Positions 17,492 through 25,972 of a stretch of DNA of 64,000 nt are shown here, in pieces. The DNA lies in the NCBI GenBank assembly GCA_902362775.1, contig CABIXV010000003.1:248001-312000 (forward strand). Reading direction: 5' to 3'. Under the pieces are notes generated by a model, which searched no databases, was not told where the DNA came from, and was given only the letters and a program-made list of their open reading frames with translations. Position 1 is the first letter of the stretch, and every line of letters starts with the position of its first letter. The DNA comes from Clostridiales bacterium (lineage in GTDB: Bacteria > Bacillota > Clostridia > Oscillospirales > Oscillospiraceae). A program made the position numbers and the translations under genes.

Positions 17492-18520
17492 TTAGACGGC
17501 TGCGGTCTCTTTCCGGGCAAAGTAGAGGGCAAGGGCCTCGTCTACAATGCTGTCAAACTCCTTCTGGCTGATGCTGGCAGTAAAGTATTTCTTGTAAATC
17601 GCCGGTTTGACTTTGAACGCCGCAGCCGTGGATTTCTTGGGCTTCCGATTAAACTCGCCGGAGAGGATTTGTTCCGCCCGTTCCGGGGTCAGCTTGCCGG
17701 TGTATTCCCGCAGCAGGACAGCTTTGCCCTCGTTGACCTTATACTCGCTTTCCGACAAAACGGCCTCCACCATCTGCTGTTCCTCTTGTTCCAGATAGGA
17801 GAGCTGAACCGCTGCCGCAATCGTAAATTCTCCATCGTCGATCCTGATTTTCAAGGCAACAGACAATTCATTGATGCGGAGATAATTCGCCACGGCACGG
17901 CCTTTCAGGTTGTACTCAGCCCCCACAACATCCCGGCTTTTGGACTTGTGGCAGTCAATGCCACAAGTCTTGTTTTCCCTGATTTCATCAGGGTTTCCCA
18001 GTCTTTTCAGTTCCTCAATAATATCGTTCCGGCGACCCTGACAAATCATCTTGGAGTAGCGCAGGGCCAGCACAGCCGCCTTTTCAGAGGGCAGCATTTC
18101 GGAGAAGGATCGTTGCAGGACATTGGTTTCAATAACATAGATCCAGGCGTCGTGATCCGAAAGATTTTCCTTTACGATACAGGGGAGTTCCCGGTGTGCG
18201 ATAACGGCGGCGTTTTGCCGATTATGCCCTGCCAGCATTTCGTACTCAAATCCATTCTCATCCGGTTCAATCTTTCGGACAATGGCAGGGACCAAAACGC
18301 CATTCTCCGAAATACTCTCTACCAGATCGTTGAGCCGGTCGCCCTCATACAGCCGGAAGGGGTGCCCACGAAAACCACGGATGGCCTCCGGTGAGAGTAT
18401 TTGGAAACCATTATTTGCGGGCTGGGCAGGCTTGTCCTCCGCTGCCGCCGTGTTCTCCACCTTCCGCGCAACCCCCAGAAGGTCGTCCAGAGAACGGATA
18501 CGGGGATTGATGTTAGGCAT
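17492..18520 (-). CDS. parB: ParB-family partition protein, copy 1
   Basis: 342 residues with the ParB N-terminal domain: HPFRLYEGDRLNDLVESI, then the MLAGHNRQNAA motif corresponding to the GERR/GHRR CTP-binding box, then a helix-turn-helix middle. The ATG at 18520 has AAGGAGGT eight bases upstream and overlaps the parA stop by eight bases, so the pair is coupled. ParB binds parS and works with ParA in element maintenance or replication control. It differs clearly from the second ParB at 23 kb, so the two are not a recent duplication. Confidence 0.9.
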   Translation of the reverse strand: MPNINPRIRSLDDLLGVARKVENTAAAEDKPAQPANNGFQILSPEAIRGFRGHPFRLYEGDRLNDLVESISENGVLVPAIVRKIEPDENGFEYEMLAGHNRQNAAVIAHRELPCIVKENLSDHDAWIYVIETNVLQRSFSEMLPSEKAAVLALRYSKMICQGRRNDIIEELKRLGNPDEIRENKTCGIDCHKSKSRDVVGAEYNLKGRAVANYLRINELSVALKIRIDDGEFTIAAAVQLSYLEQEEQQMVEAVLSESEYKVNEGKAVLLREYTGKLTPERAEQILSGEFNRKPKKSTAAAFKVKPAIYKKYFTASISQKEFDSIVDEALALYFARKETAAV

Positions 18521-19286
18521 ACGCAAGCACCTCCTTTGCCAAATTCATATAGGCTGCGGCCGCGGGGCTTTTGGCGTCCAGCTCCATCACACTGAGTCCC
18601 TTGCTGTTTGCGGTCCCCACCTGAACGGTGGCTGGAATCTGACTCTCAAAAATGGGGAGGTGGCCGAACACGGAACGCACCTGTTCGCTGGTCTGGCGGT
18701 ATAGGGTTGTCCGTTTACTGCATTTCGTGAACAGGATGCCAATGATCTCCACCTTTGGATTCAAATTTTGCTTGATTTTGGAGATCGTTTCCGTCAACTC
18801 CTTCAAGCCTACCAGAGCGAACAGCTCTGGGTCAATGGGAATGATGATCTCGTCCGCCGCAGTAAAGGCGTTGATGGTGAGCGAGCCGAGGGACGGGCCG
18901 GTGTCCACCAGGATGTAGTCATAATCCGCCCGGAGAGGCGCCAGCAGCTTGGAAAGGCAATCGTCCTTTCGCTCAATCAACAGGTTCACCTCTGCCACGG
19001 TCAGCGTCTTTTTGGATGGGAGCAGATCCACCTTGCCTATGTTTAGGATGTAGCTGCCCTTTTCCGGCAGAGCTTCATCCATGACTAATTTCATCATCAG
19101 GCTGGCCGCCGTTTCCTGCAAAGCGGTTGGCGCCACGCCAAAACTGATCGTCAGGTTGGTTTGGGGGTCGAAGTCCACCGCCAATACCTTTTTGCCCAGC
19201 TCCGCCAGGGAGTAGGCCAGATTCCGGGTGCTGCTGGTCTTTGCCACGCCCCCTTTCTGGTTTGCCATCACGATAATCTTACACAC
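18513..19286 (-). CDS. parA: ParA/Soj-family ATPase, copy 1
   Basis: 257 residues; deviant Walker A NQKGGVAKTS (about residues 9-18), Walker A' DFDPQTNLT (about 38-46) and Walker B ILVDTGPSLG. The usual GKT is AKT here, a variation found in part of the family. The start is GTG 19286 with AGGAGGT nine bases upstream. It is the first gene of the left module and lies behind a terminator-like hairpin with only 48 bases between the T-run and the start. Confidence 0.9.
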   Translation of the reverse strand: MCKIIVMANQKGGVAKTSSTRNLAYSLAELGKKVLAVDFDPQTNLTISFGVAPTALQETAASLMMKLVMDEALPEKGSYILNIGKVDLLPSKKTLTVAEVNLLIERKDDCLSKLLAPLRADYDYILVDTGPSLGSLTINAFTAADEIIIPIDPELFALVGLKELTETISKIKQNLNPKVEIIGILFTKCSKRTTLYRQTSEQVRSVFGHLPIFESQIPATVQVGTANSKGLSVMELDAKSPAAAAYMNLAKEVLAYA

Positions 19287-19334
19287 GGGTTCTCAACCTC
19301 CTGTTTTCAGTGGATTTACGCTGTTTCAGCGCAT

Positions 19335-19624
<290 letters not shown>

Positions 19625-19636
<12 letters not shown>

Positions 19637-20662
19637 TATATCACCGGCTGCCAGCTTATATTTCTTATACTGCCGCACTGCGAAGTGGTTTGGCTTTTCC
19701 GATTCCAGTGCATCAAACATCAGGTCTACGGGGTTTTTGAACTCCTCGTCATCCTCACGGACTTCCATCGCATTGATGAACTCAATGAGGGTGGAGAAGT
19801 TCTGCTCCTCCACCGGAGCTTCATAGTGGATATATCCAATCAACGCGCAATACAGCAATGTTTCCGCCTTGACCCAGAAATCGTCTCCGGCCTTGCCTTC
19901 GCCTTTGGTATTGGCAATCAGCGTTGTTACCAGCTTCAAGATGTCCTTTTCGCTATGGATATAGGCGAAAGGATTATAGTGCATGGACTTCTTGAAGTTG
20001 ATGGTATTTAGGACCTTGATTCGGTACGGCTCATAAATGACCTTGCCGTGCTTATCCTTCATGGGCTTTCCGTCCTTCCCCAGCTTGGGTGCGCCCCTTT
20101 GGAGCATTTTTCCGCACTCCACCAAAATGGTTCCCTTCGGGTCCGTCACAACATAGGAGCTGTGCATCTGCATCAGATTGGGTTTCAGCCAGAATCGGGT
20201 CTTACCGGAACCGGAGCCGCCAATCACCAGTACATTTTTGTTTCTGGCAGTCTTGGGGTCCTTGGGGCGGCTGTTCATGGTCAGGCTCTCCGTTTTCGTC
20301 AGAATCACATTGTTCTGAAATACAGGATCAACGTAAGGTGCAATATCCTCACGGGTTCCCCAGCGGGCCGAACCATATTCCAATCCATGTCTATATTTCT
20401 TAGCGTTCTTGCTTTTAAGATAAACCGCCAGCCTCAGACAGCCTCCACAACACAGCCCTACCAACAAGTCCAATGGATGCAGGCTTGGCCAGAAACTTTG
20501 CAACGCCCCAGGCAGAACCGCAACCAGCGAAAGAAACTTTTCTGAAGCATCCGCCCCTTGTGCCATTCGCCATGCCTCTCCAAAATTGGTAGCAAACAGC
20601 CCCAGCAGGATATACGGCATATTCAGCAAAATGAGCTTTTTGATGTCCAATGTCTTTTTCAT
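19625..20662 (-). pseudogene. virD4: VirD4/TraG coupling protein, C-terminally truncated
   Basis: 345 codons: two N-terminal hydrophobic segments (about residues 10-25 and 62-80) and Walker A IGGSGSGKTR (about 147-156), as in type IV coupling proteins that bring relaxase-DNA complexes to the secretion channel. Family members are about 600 residues; the Walker B part is absent. After KLAAG (residue 340), where a conserved sequence should continue, five unrelated codons lead to a stop in a hairpin arm. The start overlaps pcfB by four bases. The protein should be inactive unless a complete copy exists elsewhere. Confidence 0.88.
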
Positions 20663-21159
20663 CGTTCCAGCTCCTTTCGCTTGGTGCGATCCACCACAGC
20701 ATTTTTAACCATCTCTTTGAACTGGTTAAGTTTTGCCAGTACGGACGGGCGCTCTGTTTTCGTTGCCTTTTTGACCTTTTTGTTGGTGTACTCTGTAAAA
20801 GCTGCTGTCAGAGCATCTGCATCACGGCCTTTGAAAAAAATCAGGTACTTTGGCGGAGAACTGCTGCGGTCCTTTTTCACCGCATAATCCACACCATATT
20901 TCCGGGCGATTTTCTCAAACTCCTTGATAGAGGGGTCTGTGATCTCAATGTTGGATATTCCCTGATTCTGCCCGACAAGCTGCTTCACAGTCTGTTTTCC
21001 ATGCGGAACAACCGGCGCATCACGGCTTCTCTGTTTTTCCAGCTTCTTTTCCTTTCGATGTGCCATGTACTTGCTTATGGCAGCCTTAAACATTCTGCCG
21101 GTAAACTTTGTTCCACTGACAACCAGCGTCAAAGTTCTGTTTTCCACTTCTTCCTGCAT
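20659..21159 (-). CDS. pcfB: PcfB-family conjugation protein
   Basis: 166 residues, basic, with the PcfB/DUF3801 pattern TGRMFKAAISKYMAHRK near the N-terminus and FFKGRDADALTAAFTEY in the second half. In pCF10-type systems PcfB-like proteins are associated with the coupling protein and relaxase. The start ATG 21159 has GGAGGCGAG upstream. It overlaps virD4 by four bases (ATGA), the standard arrangement in Firmicutes ICEs. The gene looks intact even though its partner virD4 is truncated. Confidence 0.85.
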   Translation of the reverse strand: MQEEVENRTLTLVVSGTKFTGRMFKAAISKYMAHRKEKKLEKQRSRDAPVVPHGKQTVKQLVGQNQGISNIEITDPSIKEFEKIARKYGVDYAVKKDRSSSPPKYLIFFKGRDADALTAAFTEYTNKKVKKATKTERPSVLAKLNQFKEMVKNAVVDRTKRKELER

Positions 21160-21205
21160 TTTCTCGCCTCCTTTCCACGAAGTTTGCAGGGAATCTCTTT
21201 TTTTG

Positions 21206-21247
21206 CTAAGGCGGAACCACCAGCCGCCGCAGAAGATAACGCTTCAT
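21206..21247 (-). CDS. Possible 13-codon peptide before pcfB
   Basis: ATG at 21247 preceded by AAGGAGGGCGGT; basic hydrophobic peptide MKRYLLRRLVVPP, stop at 21206, 46 bases before pcfB. The ribosome binding site is strong, but the frame is so short that it may serve only translational coupling or be chance. Confidence 0.3.
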   Translation of the reverse strand: MKRYLLRRLVVPP

Positions 21248-21257
21248 ACCGCCCTCC

Positions 21258-21572
21258 TTAGCGTAACTGGTCAGAATGGTCATAGTGCAGATTGCCCTGG
21301 CGTACCTTTGCGTGGCTCAAAATCTTAATCTGCCCCTTTTCCTGACTATCCAGTGCTTTTTCATAACCGGTATCCGACAGGAACAGGCGGGTTCGTTCGC
21401 CTTTCCAGCCAACAGGGGAATCGTTCGTCAGCACATCAAAAATAATCATGTGCCGGGTGTCCTCCGCAAAACGCTGGAGGTCCATATATCCATGACCGTG
21501 ATAATTCTGCGCTCCTGCCTTTGCCCGCATTTCTTCCATCAGCTGCCCTATGGTCTTTCCCTCAGACATCAT
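21258..21572 (-). CDS. Small conserved element protein, paralogue of the 22.8-kb gene
   Basis: 104 residues from the first of two ATGs at 21572, which has AAGGAG five bases upstream; longer versions lack a site. Its C-terminal half (DTRHMIIFDVL, then RTRLFLSDTGYEKALDSQ) lines up with the product of 22764-23039 (NTRWMIEFSVL, then EMRLFLTEDGYQAALQSQ), so the two are paralogues. No known catalytic motif. Both lie in the replication/transfer leader operon. Function unknown. Confidence 0.7.
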   Translation of the reverse strand: MMSEGKTIGQLMEEMRAKAGAQNYHGHGYMDLQRFAEDTRHMIIFDVLTNDSPVGWKGERTRLFLSDTGYEKALDSQEKGQIKILSHAKVRQGNLHYDHSDQLR

Positions 21573-21620
21573 GCTTGCTCCTTTCTCCCGGCACTTCCGG
21601 GCAATAAAAATAGCGACCAT

Positions 21621-22481
21621 TTACCAGCCGCCATACAGATCGTGATTTACTTGTGAGGTGTAATGATTGCTTATCGTGGTCGGTGCATTAAACAGAACGG
21701 TCAGAAGATACTGCTTCATGTTACGAATTTCCGTGGTGTTCTTCTGTAAACAGTCCATGACAAACTCAATGTGCGAGTTATCCAGCTTCAAGAACCTGGA
21801 ACGAACGATTTCATGCGGAAAATCGCTTCCTGCAATACGGGTGGTCTTTCGCTTTGCACAGACCGTTTCCACGATCAGCTCCACAATCTCATCCAAATCC
21901 TCCCGATAAGTTTCATACTGCTGACACAGGTATTCATACCCGATATTCTCCTGAATCAATTCCCGATAACTCTCTATCTCTGTGAGTGACATCGCATCCC
22001 TTCCTTTCCGTTCCGGCAGACAATCTGCCGCACAATCCCGGAAGGGAATGGAATCGGTACTTGATCCATAAATATTTTGTTTTTGAGTATTTGATTTCTC
22101 TATATTTAATTCTGCGGGCTTTTCCGTATCCGGTTTATCCATATCCGGGTTTTCCGTATCTGGTGAATCCGTATCCGGTTTTCTAAGCTGTGGCTGCTCG
22201 TATATGACATACTCTGTATCGCTGATGCGCCCCTGCCGGTCACGCATCTTGTGCCGCACAATGTAACCGGCAGCCTCCAATTCCCGCAACGCAGCGCCTA
22301 TGGCATCCACGCCCTCCTTACAGATCTTTGCAAGACCACGGGTGGTGTAATTCCAGTCCTCTGGCAAAGACAGCATCATGGAAAGCAATCCTTTTGCTTT
22401 TAGCGATAAATTGGCATTTCGTAAATGATGATTGCTCATCACGGTATAATCACGGGTCCGTTCAATGCGAAAAACGGCCAT
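21621..22481 (-). CDS. DnaD-like replication initiator / DUF6017 protein
   Basis: 286 residues. An N-terminal winged helix (about residues 10-85, with NLSLKAKGLLSMMLSLPEDW) is typical of RepA_N/DnaD-like replisome organisers of Firmicutes elements. A linker with five PDT(D/E)xP-type repeats spans about 98-120. A DUF6017-like helical C-terminus follows (about 155-280). The ATG at 22481 has GGAAGGAG upstream; an extension to 22523 would run into the terminator. It probably starts replication of the excised element together with the repeat region near 25 kb, which is inference. Confidence 0.8.
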   Translation of the reverse strand: MAVFRIERTRDYTVMSNHHLRNANLSLKAKGLLSMMLSLPEDWNYTTRGLAKICKEGVDAIGAALRELEAAGYIVRHKMRDRQGRISDTEYVIYEQPQLRKPDTDSPDTENPDMDKPDTEKPAELNIEKSNTQKQNIYGSSTDSIPFRDCAADCLPERKGRDAMSLTEIESYRELIQENIGYEYLCQQYETYREDLDEIVELIVETVCAKRKTTRIAGSDFPHEIVRSRFLKLDNSHIEFVMDCLQKNTTEIRNMKQYLLTVLFNAPTTISNHYTSQVNHDLYGGW

Positions 22482-22510
22482 CGACCTCACTCCTTCCGAA
22501 TTTTTGGTAC

Positions 22511-22546
22511 AAAAAAACCGCAATCCTCATTCCAAAGAATTGCGGT
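22511..22546 (-). terminator. Terminator hairpin upstream of the replication initiator
   Basis: ACCGCAAT pairs with ATTGCGGT, with an inner ATTC/GAAT, followed on the minus strand by seven T. The initiator start codon is only 29 bases after the T-run. Confidence 0.8.
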
Positions 22547-22548
22547 GT

Positions 22549-22734
22549 TCAACACTTTTCAAATTTTCTTGCATAGAACCAAAACAGCGGCTTTCGAGGA
22601 CGCGCCTCTGTAAATGGCTCCTCCTGGGCGAAAGGAAGTGTTTGCATCACTCGGTCAATATCCGTTGAATCCATGTCATGCTGAGATTTGCAATCTTCCC
22701 GGATTGCTTCTTGAATTTCCTTTACCGTACACAT
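22549..22734 (-). CDS. Small hypothetical protein (61 aa)
   Basis: Starts MCTVKEIQEAIREDC at the second of two close ATGs; the first would sit inside the AAGGAAAGGA binding site. The N-terminus is helical, and the C-terminus is basic and aromatic (RPRKPLFWFYARKF). A terminator follows immediately. It lies in the leader operon between the initiator and parB2. No family recognised. Confidence 0.5.
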   Translation of the reverse strand: MCTVKEIQEAIREDCKSQHDMDSTDIDRVMQTLPFAQEEPFTEARPRKPLFWFYARKFEKC

Positions 22735-22763
22735 AGTCATTCCTTTCCTTTCGTTGTATGGGT

Positions 22764-23039
22764 TTATGAGCGGCGGCGTTTTCCCGGTTTGAAATCGAGG
22801 ATATGTCCCTCAATCACACGAGCATAACGCTTGATCTTGATCTCCCGGCGCTGCTGGCTTTGCAGGGCAGCCTGATACCCATCCTCGGTCAAAAACAGCC
22901 GCATTTCCTCTCCGGGGCTGCCGTAAGCTGTGCTGGGACGCAGGACGGAAAACTCAATCATCCAGCGTGTGTTATCCCAAAACCTCTCTACGGCGAGAAT
23001 GTTGTGTCCTTTCAGCTCACGGGCTGAAATATCCATCAT
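22764..23039 (-). CDS. Small conserved element protein, paralogue of the 21.3-kb gene
   Basis: 91 residues, ATG 23039 with AAGGAG upstream, 12 bases after parB2. The core NTRWMIEFSVL and EMRLFLTEDGYQAALQSQ matches the neighbouring 104-residue protein closely in order and spacing. It ends in a basic tail (KPGKRRRS), which suggests nucleic-acid contact. Function unknown. Two divergent copies in one operon are worth noting because other genes of this operon are single. Confidence 0.7.
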   Translation of the reverse strand: MMDISARELKGHNILAVERFWDNTRWMIEFSVLRPSTAYGSPGEEMRLFLTEDGYQAALQSQQRREIKIKRYARVIEGHILDFKPGKRRRS

Positions 23040-23051
23040 AGGCGGCTCCTT

Positions 23052-23987
23052 TCATCGTTCCTGGTCTCTCTGACGCTTTTTCTGCCATGCCTCCAGCAGC
23101 TTGATGATGGTTTCCTGCATCCGCTGGGGCGTATAGCTTTTAGGAAAATACTTCCGCAAGGTGTCAGAGGTAAATGTCACTCGGTCCAGATCGCTTTTCT
23201 TTTCCTCACCCATGATGACACGCATCATATCGAGGGTCAGATGCCCCTCCTGACTGTATTTTTTGAGCCGCTGGGCTTGAGAAAGAGAAGGGGTAGCCTG
23301 TTCGCTGTCCATCGCGTCCAACAGGTCTACCTGCTCCTCCTTTTTGAGAAAGGACAGCTCATAGGCAGGGTTCAGGGCAACCTTCTTCTCATCCACCATA
23401 TCCATCAATTCAGGAATCAGCTCTGTCAGACGGATATAGCGAAAAATCTGGTTTTTACTCTGACCTACTTGCTCTGCCAAAATCTCACTGGACTTCTTGC
23501 CCTCTAACTTGTTCCCAACTTGGGAACAAGTTAAATCAACTCGCTCTCCCTGATGTTTCATAGCATCCAGTTTCATTTTATAAGCAAATGCTCTTTCACT
23601 GGGGAGGAGACTTTCTCGTTGCAGATTGCTGTCAACCATAATAATTGTGGCTGCATCATCGTCCAGATCACGGACAATTACCGGCATGGTCTCTTTTTCT
23701 GCCAGTTCACTGGCTCTGTGCCGTCTGTGTCCGGCCACCAGTTCATAACCGCCCTCCGGGTCCGGTCGAGCAATCGCCGGAACCAGAACGCCATACTGCT
23801 TGATACTGTCTGCGGTTTCCATCATTGCTTCGTCATCCTTGACTTTGAATGGGTGGTTCTTAAAGGGATGCAGTTCAGACAGCGGAATCTCCTGAATCTT
23901 TTCCAGCTTTGCATCCTGACGGCCTTCTTCGGTGGAGAACAGATCATCTACCGAGGCCAGCTCTATTTTTTTCGCGCTGCTTTTCAA
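23052..23987 (-). CDS. parB: ParB-family partition protein, copy 2
   Basis: 311 residues with a canonical ParB core: IPLSELHPFKNHPFKV, then LVAGHRRHRASEL (the GHRR box), NLQRESLLPSERAFAYK, and a helix-turn-helix in the middle. The start is TTG 23987 with AAGGAGG upstream; it overlaps parA2 by 44 bases. It is closer to chromosomal Spo0J/ParB than copy 1 is. It should bind a parS-like site, for which the repeats near 25 kb are candidates. Confidence 0.92.
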   Translation of the reverse strand: MKSSAKKIELASVDDLFSTEEGRQDAKLEKIQEIPLSELHPFKNHPFKVKDDEAMMETADSIKQYGVLVPAIARPDPEGGYELVAGHRRHRASELAEKETMPVIVRDLDDDAATIIMVDSNLQRESLLPSERAFAYKMKLDAMKHQGERVDLTCSQVGNKLEGKKSSEILAEQVGQSKNQIFRYIRLTELIPELMDMVDEKKVALNPAYELSFLKKEEQVDLLDAMDSEQATPSLSQAQRLKKYSQEGHLTLDMMRVIMGEEKKSDLDRVTFTSDTLRKYFPKSYTPQRMQETIIKLLEAWQKKRQRDQER

Positions 23988-24765
23988 GTTTCAACACCTC
24001 CTTCGTCAGATTTCGATACCCCTCTGCCACCTTGCCGCCAGGGTCATGGACGAAAATACTTTTTCCCTCTGCGCTGATTTCCTTTGCACGGACAGAGTGT
24101 GGAATCTCCGTTCCAAAGATTTTGATTTTACTTCCATAGGTGTCCCGCAGCAAAGCAGCAATCTCTTTTGCAAAGTTGGTGCGGTTATCCACCATCGTCA
24201 TCAGGATACCGTCAATCTGGAGCTTGGGGTTGATCTGCCGCTTTACCTTGTTTACCGTGGAGAGCAGCTGTTCCAGCCCTTTGGCAGGCAGATACTCTGC
24301 CTGAACGGGAATGATGATCCTGTTCGCAGCCGCCAGCGCATTGACCGTAAGCATCCCCAACGAGGGCTGACAGTCAATCAGGATATGGGAATATTGTCCC
24401 TTCAGTGTGTCCAGATATTGCCGTAAAACCGTTTCACGGCTCATGGCGTTTACCAGAGAAACCTCCATACCGGAAAGCTGAATATCCGCAGGCATCAGGT
24501 CAACGCCTTCTGCATGATGCAGAATACCTTCTCCGGGGCGTATAGGCTGATCCATCAGAATTTTGCCCATTGCATCCGACAGTGTAAATGGCAGCTTGTC
24601 TGGTTGCGGATTTCCCAAGCTGATTGTCAGGCTTCCTTGCGGGTCCCCGTCGATCAGAAGCACTTTCTTTCCAGCCTGTGCCAGACCTATTCCCAAGTTC
24701 GCACAGGTTGTTGTTTTGCCAACGCCGCCTTTCTGGTTGGCGATGGCGATGATTTGTGTGTTCAT
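23944..24765 (-). CDS. parA: ParA/Soj-family ATPase, copy 2
   Basis: 273 residues with canonical deviant Walker A NQKGGVGKTTT (about residues 10-20), Walker A' DGDPQGSLT (about 39-47) and Walker B ILIDCQPSLG. ATG 24765 with GAGGTGAAG upstream. It is the promoter-proximal gene of the right module: parA2-parB2, small genes, initiator, pcfB, virD4. Two terminator-like hairpins precede it. Confidence 0.93.
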   Translation of the reverse strand: MNTQIIAIANQKGGVGKTTTCANLGIGLAQAGKKVLLIDGDPQGSLTISLGNPQPDKLPFTLSDAMGKILMDQPIRPGEGILHHAEGVDLMPADIQLSGMEVSLVNAMSRETVLRQYLDTLKGQYSHILIDCQPSLGMLTVNALAAANRIIIPVQAEYLPAKGLEQLLSTVNKVKRQINPKLQIDGILMTMVDNRTNFAKEIAALLRDTYGSKIKIFGTEIPHSVRAKEISAEGKSIFVHDPGGKVAEGYRNLTKEVLKLEKQREKNRAGLGR

Positions 24766-24809
24766 GACTTCACCTCATTTCTGATTGTTGCTGTTGTTTC
24801 TGGAAATAG

Positions 24810-24844
24810 AAAAAGCCGCCACTTCAAAATCATAAAGTGACGGC
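24810..24844 (-). terminator. Terminator-like hairpin upstream of parA2 (proximal)
   Basis: GCCGTCACTT/AAGTGGCGGC (10 bp with one wobble) followed on the minus strand by TTTTT. It lies 45 bases before the parA2 start. Confidence 0.7.
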
Positions 24845-24871
24845 CCTTTCTAATGCCGGAATCTCTGAAAC

Positions 24872-24904
24872 AAAAAAAGCACCCAGTTATTTGTTACTGA
24901 GTGC
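24872..24904 (-). terminator. Terminator-like hairpin upstream of parA2 (distal)
   Basis: GCACTCAGT/ACTGGGTGC (9 bp with one wobble), 8-base loop, followed on the minus strand by seven T. With the proximal one it makes a tandem pair in the parA2 leader. Confidence 0.75.
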
Positions 24905-24933
24905 CTGCATTAGAATCGTATTTAATTGTTCAG

Positions 24934-25140
24934 ATTTGGTCAGATTATGCCAAACCCTCCAGCGAAAAATCCGGTGTCTGAGAGTGCCAAATCACCCTCA
25001 AAAATACCCCCGAAATTGCTCTCTGGTTGTCCTATTTTTTAACCACTAAGGCCGTTTTTTGACCCCATTTTTGCCGGTTGTCCTATATTTAACCACTAAA
25101 AATTGGGTGAAATCGGCTCTCGTTTTGCCAAATTTGGTCA
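24934..25140. repeat. Iteron-like repeats near the element end (candidate origin or ParB sites)
   Basis: There is no gene in 24,766-25,271. Two direct copies of a 24-25 base motif, GGTTGTCCTAT...AACCACTAA, lie at 25025-25049 and 25076-25099 (51 bases apart); each contains the dyad GGTT/AACC. TGCCAAA occurs three times (24948, 24985, 25126) and ATTTGGTCA twice (24934, 25132), partly as inverted pairs. Location next to parA2 and in a module with a replication initiator suggests an origin or partition site. Confidence 0.5.
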
Positions 25141-25167
25141 AACCATATCAGCCCGTTTAGATATAGC

Positions 25168-25202
25168 AAAAGCCCGGAAAACCTTGATTTTCCGGGCTTT
25201 TT
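25168..25202 (+). terminator. Terminator near the element right end
   Basis: AAAGCCCGGAAAA pairs with TTTTCCGGGCTTT around a 6-base loop and continues into a T-run on the plus strand; on the minus strand it ends in CTTTTG. It probably insulates the element from the flanking DNA. Confidence 0.75.
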
Positions 25203-25271
25203 GAACCATTTTGATATAGTCTGAGCAGTCGATTATCGCTTGCTGAACTGTGGTGCTCTACGAGCAGCTTT

Positions 25272-25775
25272 GAGACCGGCGGCTTGTCCATTGGATTCGC
25301 CGGGACTGATTACGACACCTATCTCAGCCAGCTCAACAGCCAAACTATTTCCTATGCCAAGTATGACAGCGATTATGTGGCCGCTTACAAAGCGAATAAG
25401 ACTCCCTTTGAAACTGTTCTGAAGGACATTGAAACGCTTTTTGGCCTGAAAGTCAACGGTGAGGCGGGCGATCGTCTGGTGCTCACCGACTATGAGCTGG
25501 GCCTGCTGAAGACCGCCTATGAGAAATCTGTCAACGAGAAGGATACCGGCATGGCCGACCAGGAGGAATACGTGGCCTACGGCACCTATGAACCATTGTC
25601 CGTCACCATCACCCACATCCTCAACAACAAATCCGGTATTTCCTTTACCTCGTACAGCCACACCGGACTCCCCGTGGCGGTATTTGCGGATGGTGTCAAC
25701 GCCGAACTCTTCAAGGGCTACTACGACAACACTGCAATCTACGATAAGCTGGCCCAGATGCTGGCGGTTCGGTAA
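25272..25775 (+). pseudogene. Alkaline phosphatase, 5'-truncated by the element
   Basis: 168 codons of the C-terminal part of a bacterial alkaline phosphatase (PhoA type). The frame resumes at ETGGLSIGFAGTDYD, which in intact enzymes follows a conserved D-H pair that binds a metal ion. The later HTGLPVAVFA carries the other conserved metal histidine. Upstream of 25,272 the frame encodes unrelated residues and soon meets a stop. The nucleophile serine region is therefore missing in the window and the fragment cannot be active. Its 5' part should lie beyond the element's other end. Confidence 0.85.
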
Positions 25776-25802
25776 CCCTCTCTTGAGAACACGATATCAA
25801 CG

Positions 25803-25833
25803 GCCCGCTCCAGTCGATCCAACTGGAGCGGGC
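25803..25833 (+). terminator. Hairpin after the alkaline phosphatase fragment
   Basis: GCCCGCTCCAGT/ACTGGAGCGGGC (12 bp, 7-base loop) 27 bases after the stop. The T-run is poor, but the stem is strong. Confidence 0.65.
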
Positions 25834-25972
25834 TTACCCCTGCATTTTCATCTGGTGGTACCCCCGCATCTTTCGGATATCCGCCTTTCACCGGGCGAAT
25901 TTGTTTTCATCTTTCTCCTCCTCCGCCCCCCTCCAGCTACGGGTACTTTCTCTCTTCAAGGAGCAACACTAT

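Noticed and set aside
22085..22185. Short tandem repeats in the initiator gene considered as iterons
   Set aside because: They are in frame and encode the PDT(D/E)xP linker; no dyads or even spacing as in binding sites.
25233..25661. 142-codon minus-strand frame across the element/phosphatase junction
   Set aside because: It reads antisense through the phosphatase fragment, whose plus-strand protein is conserved.
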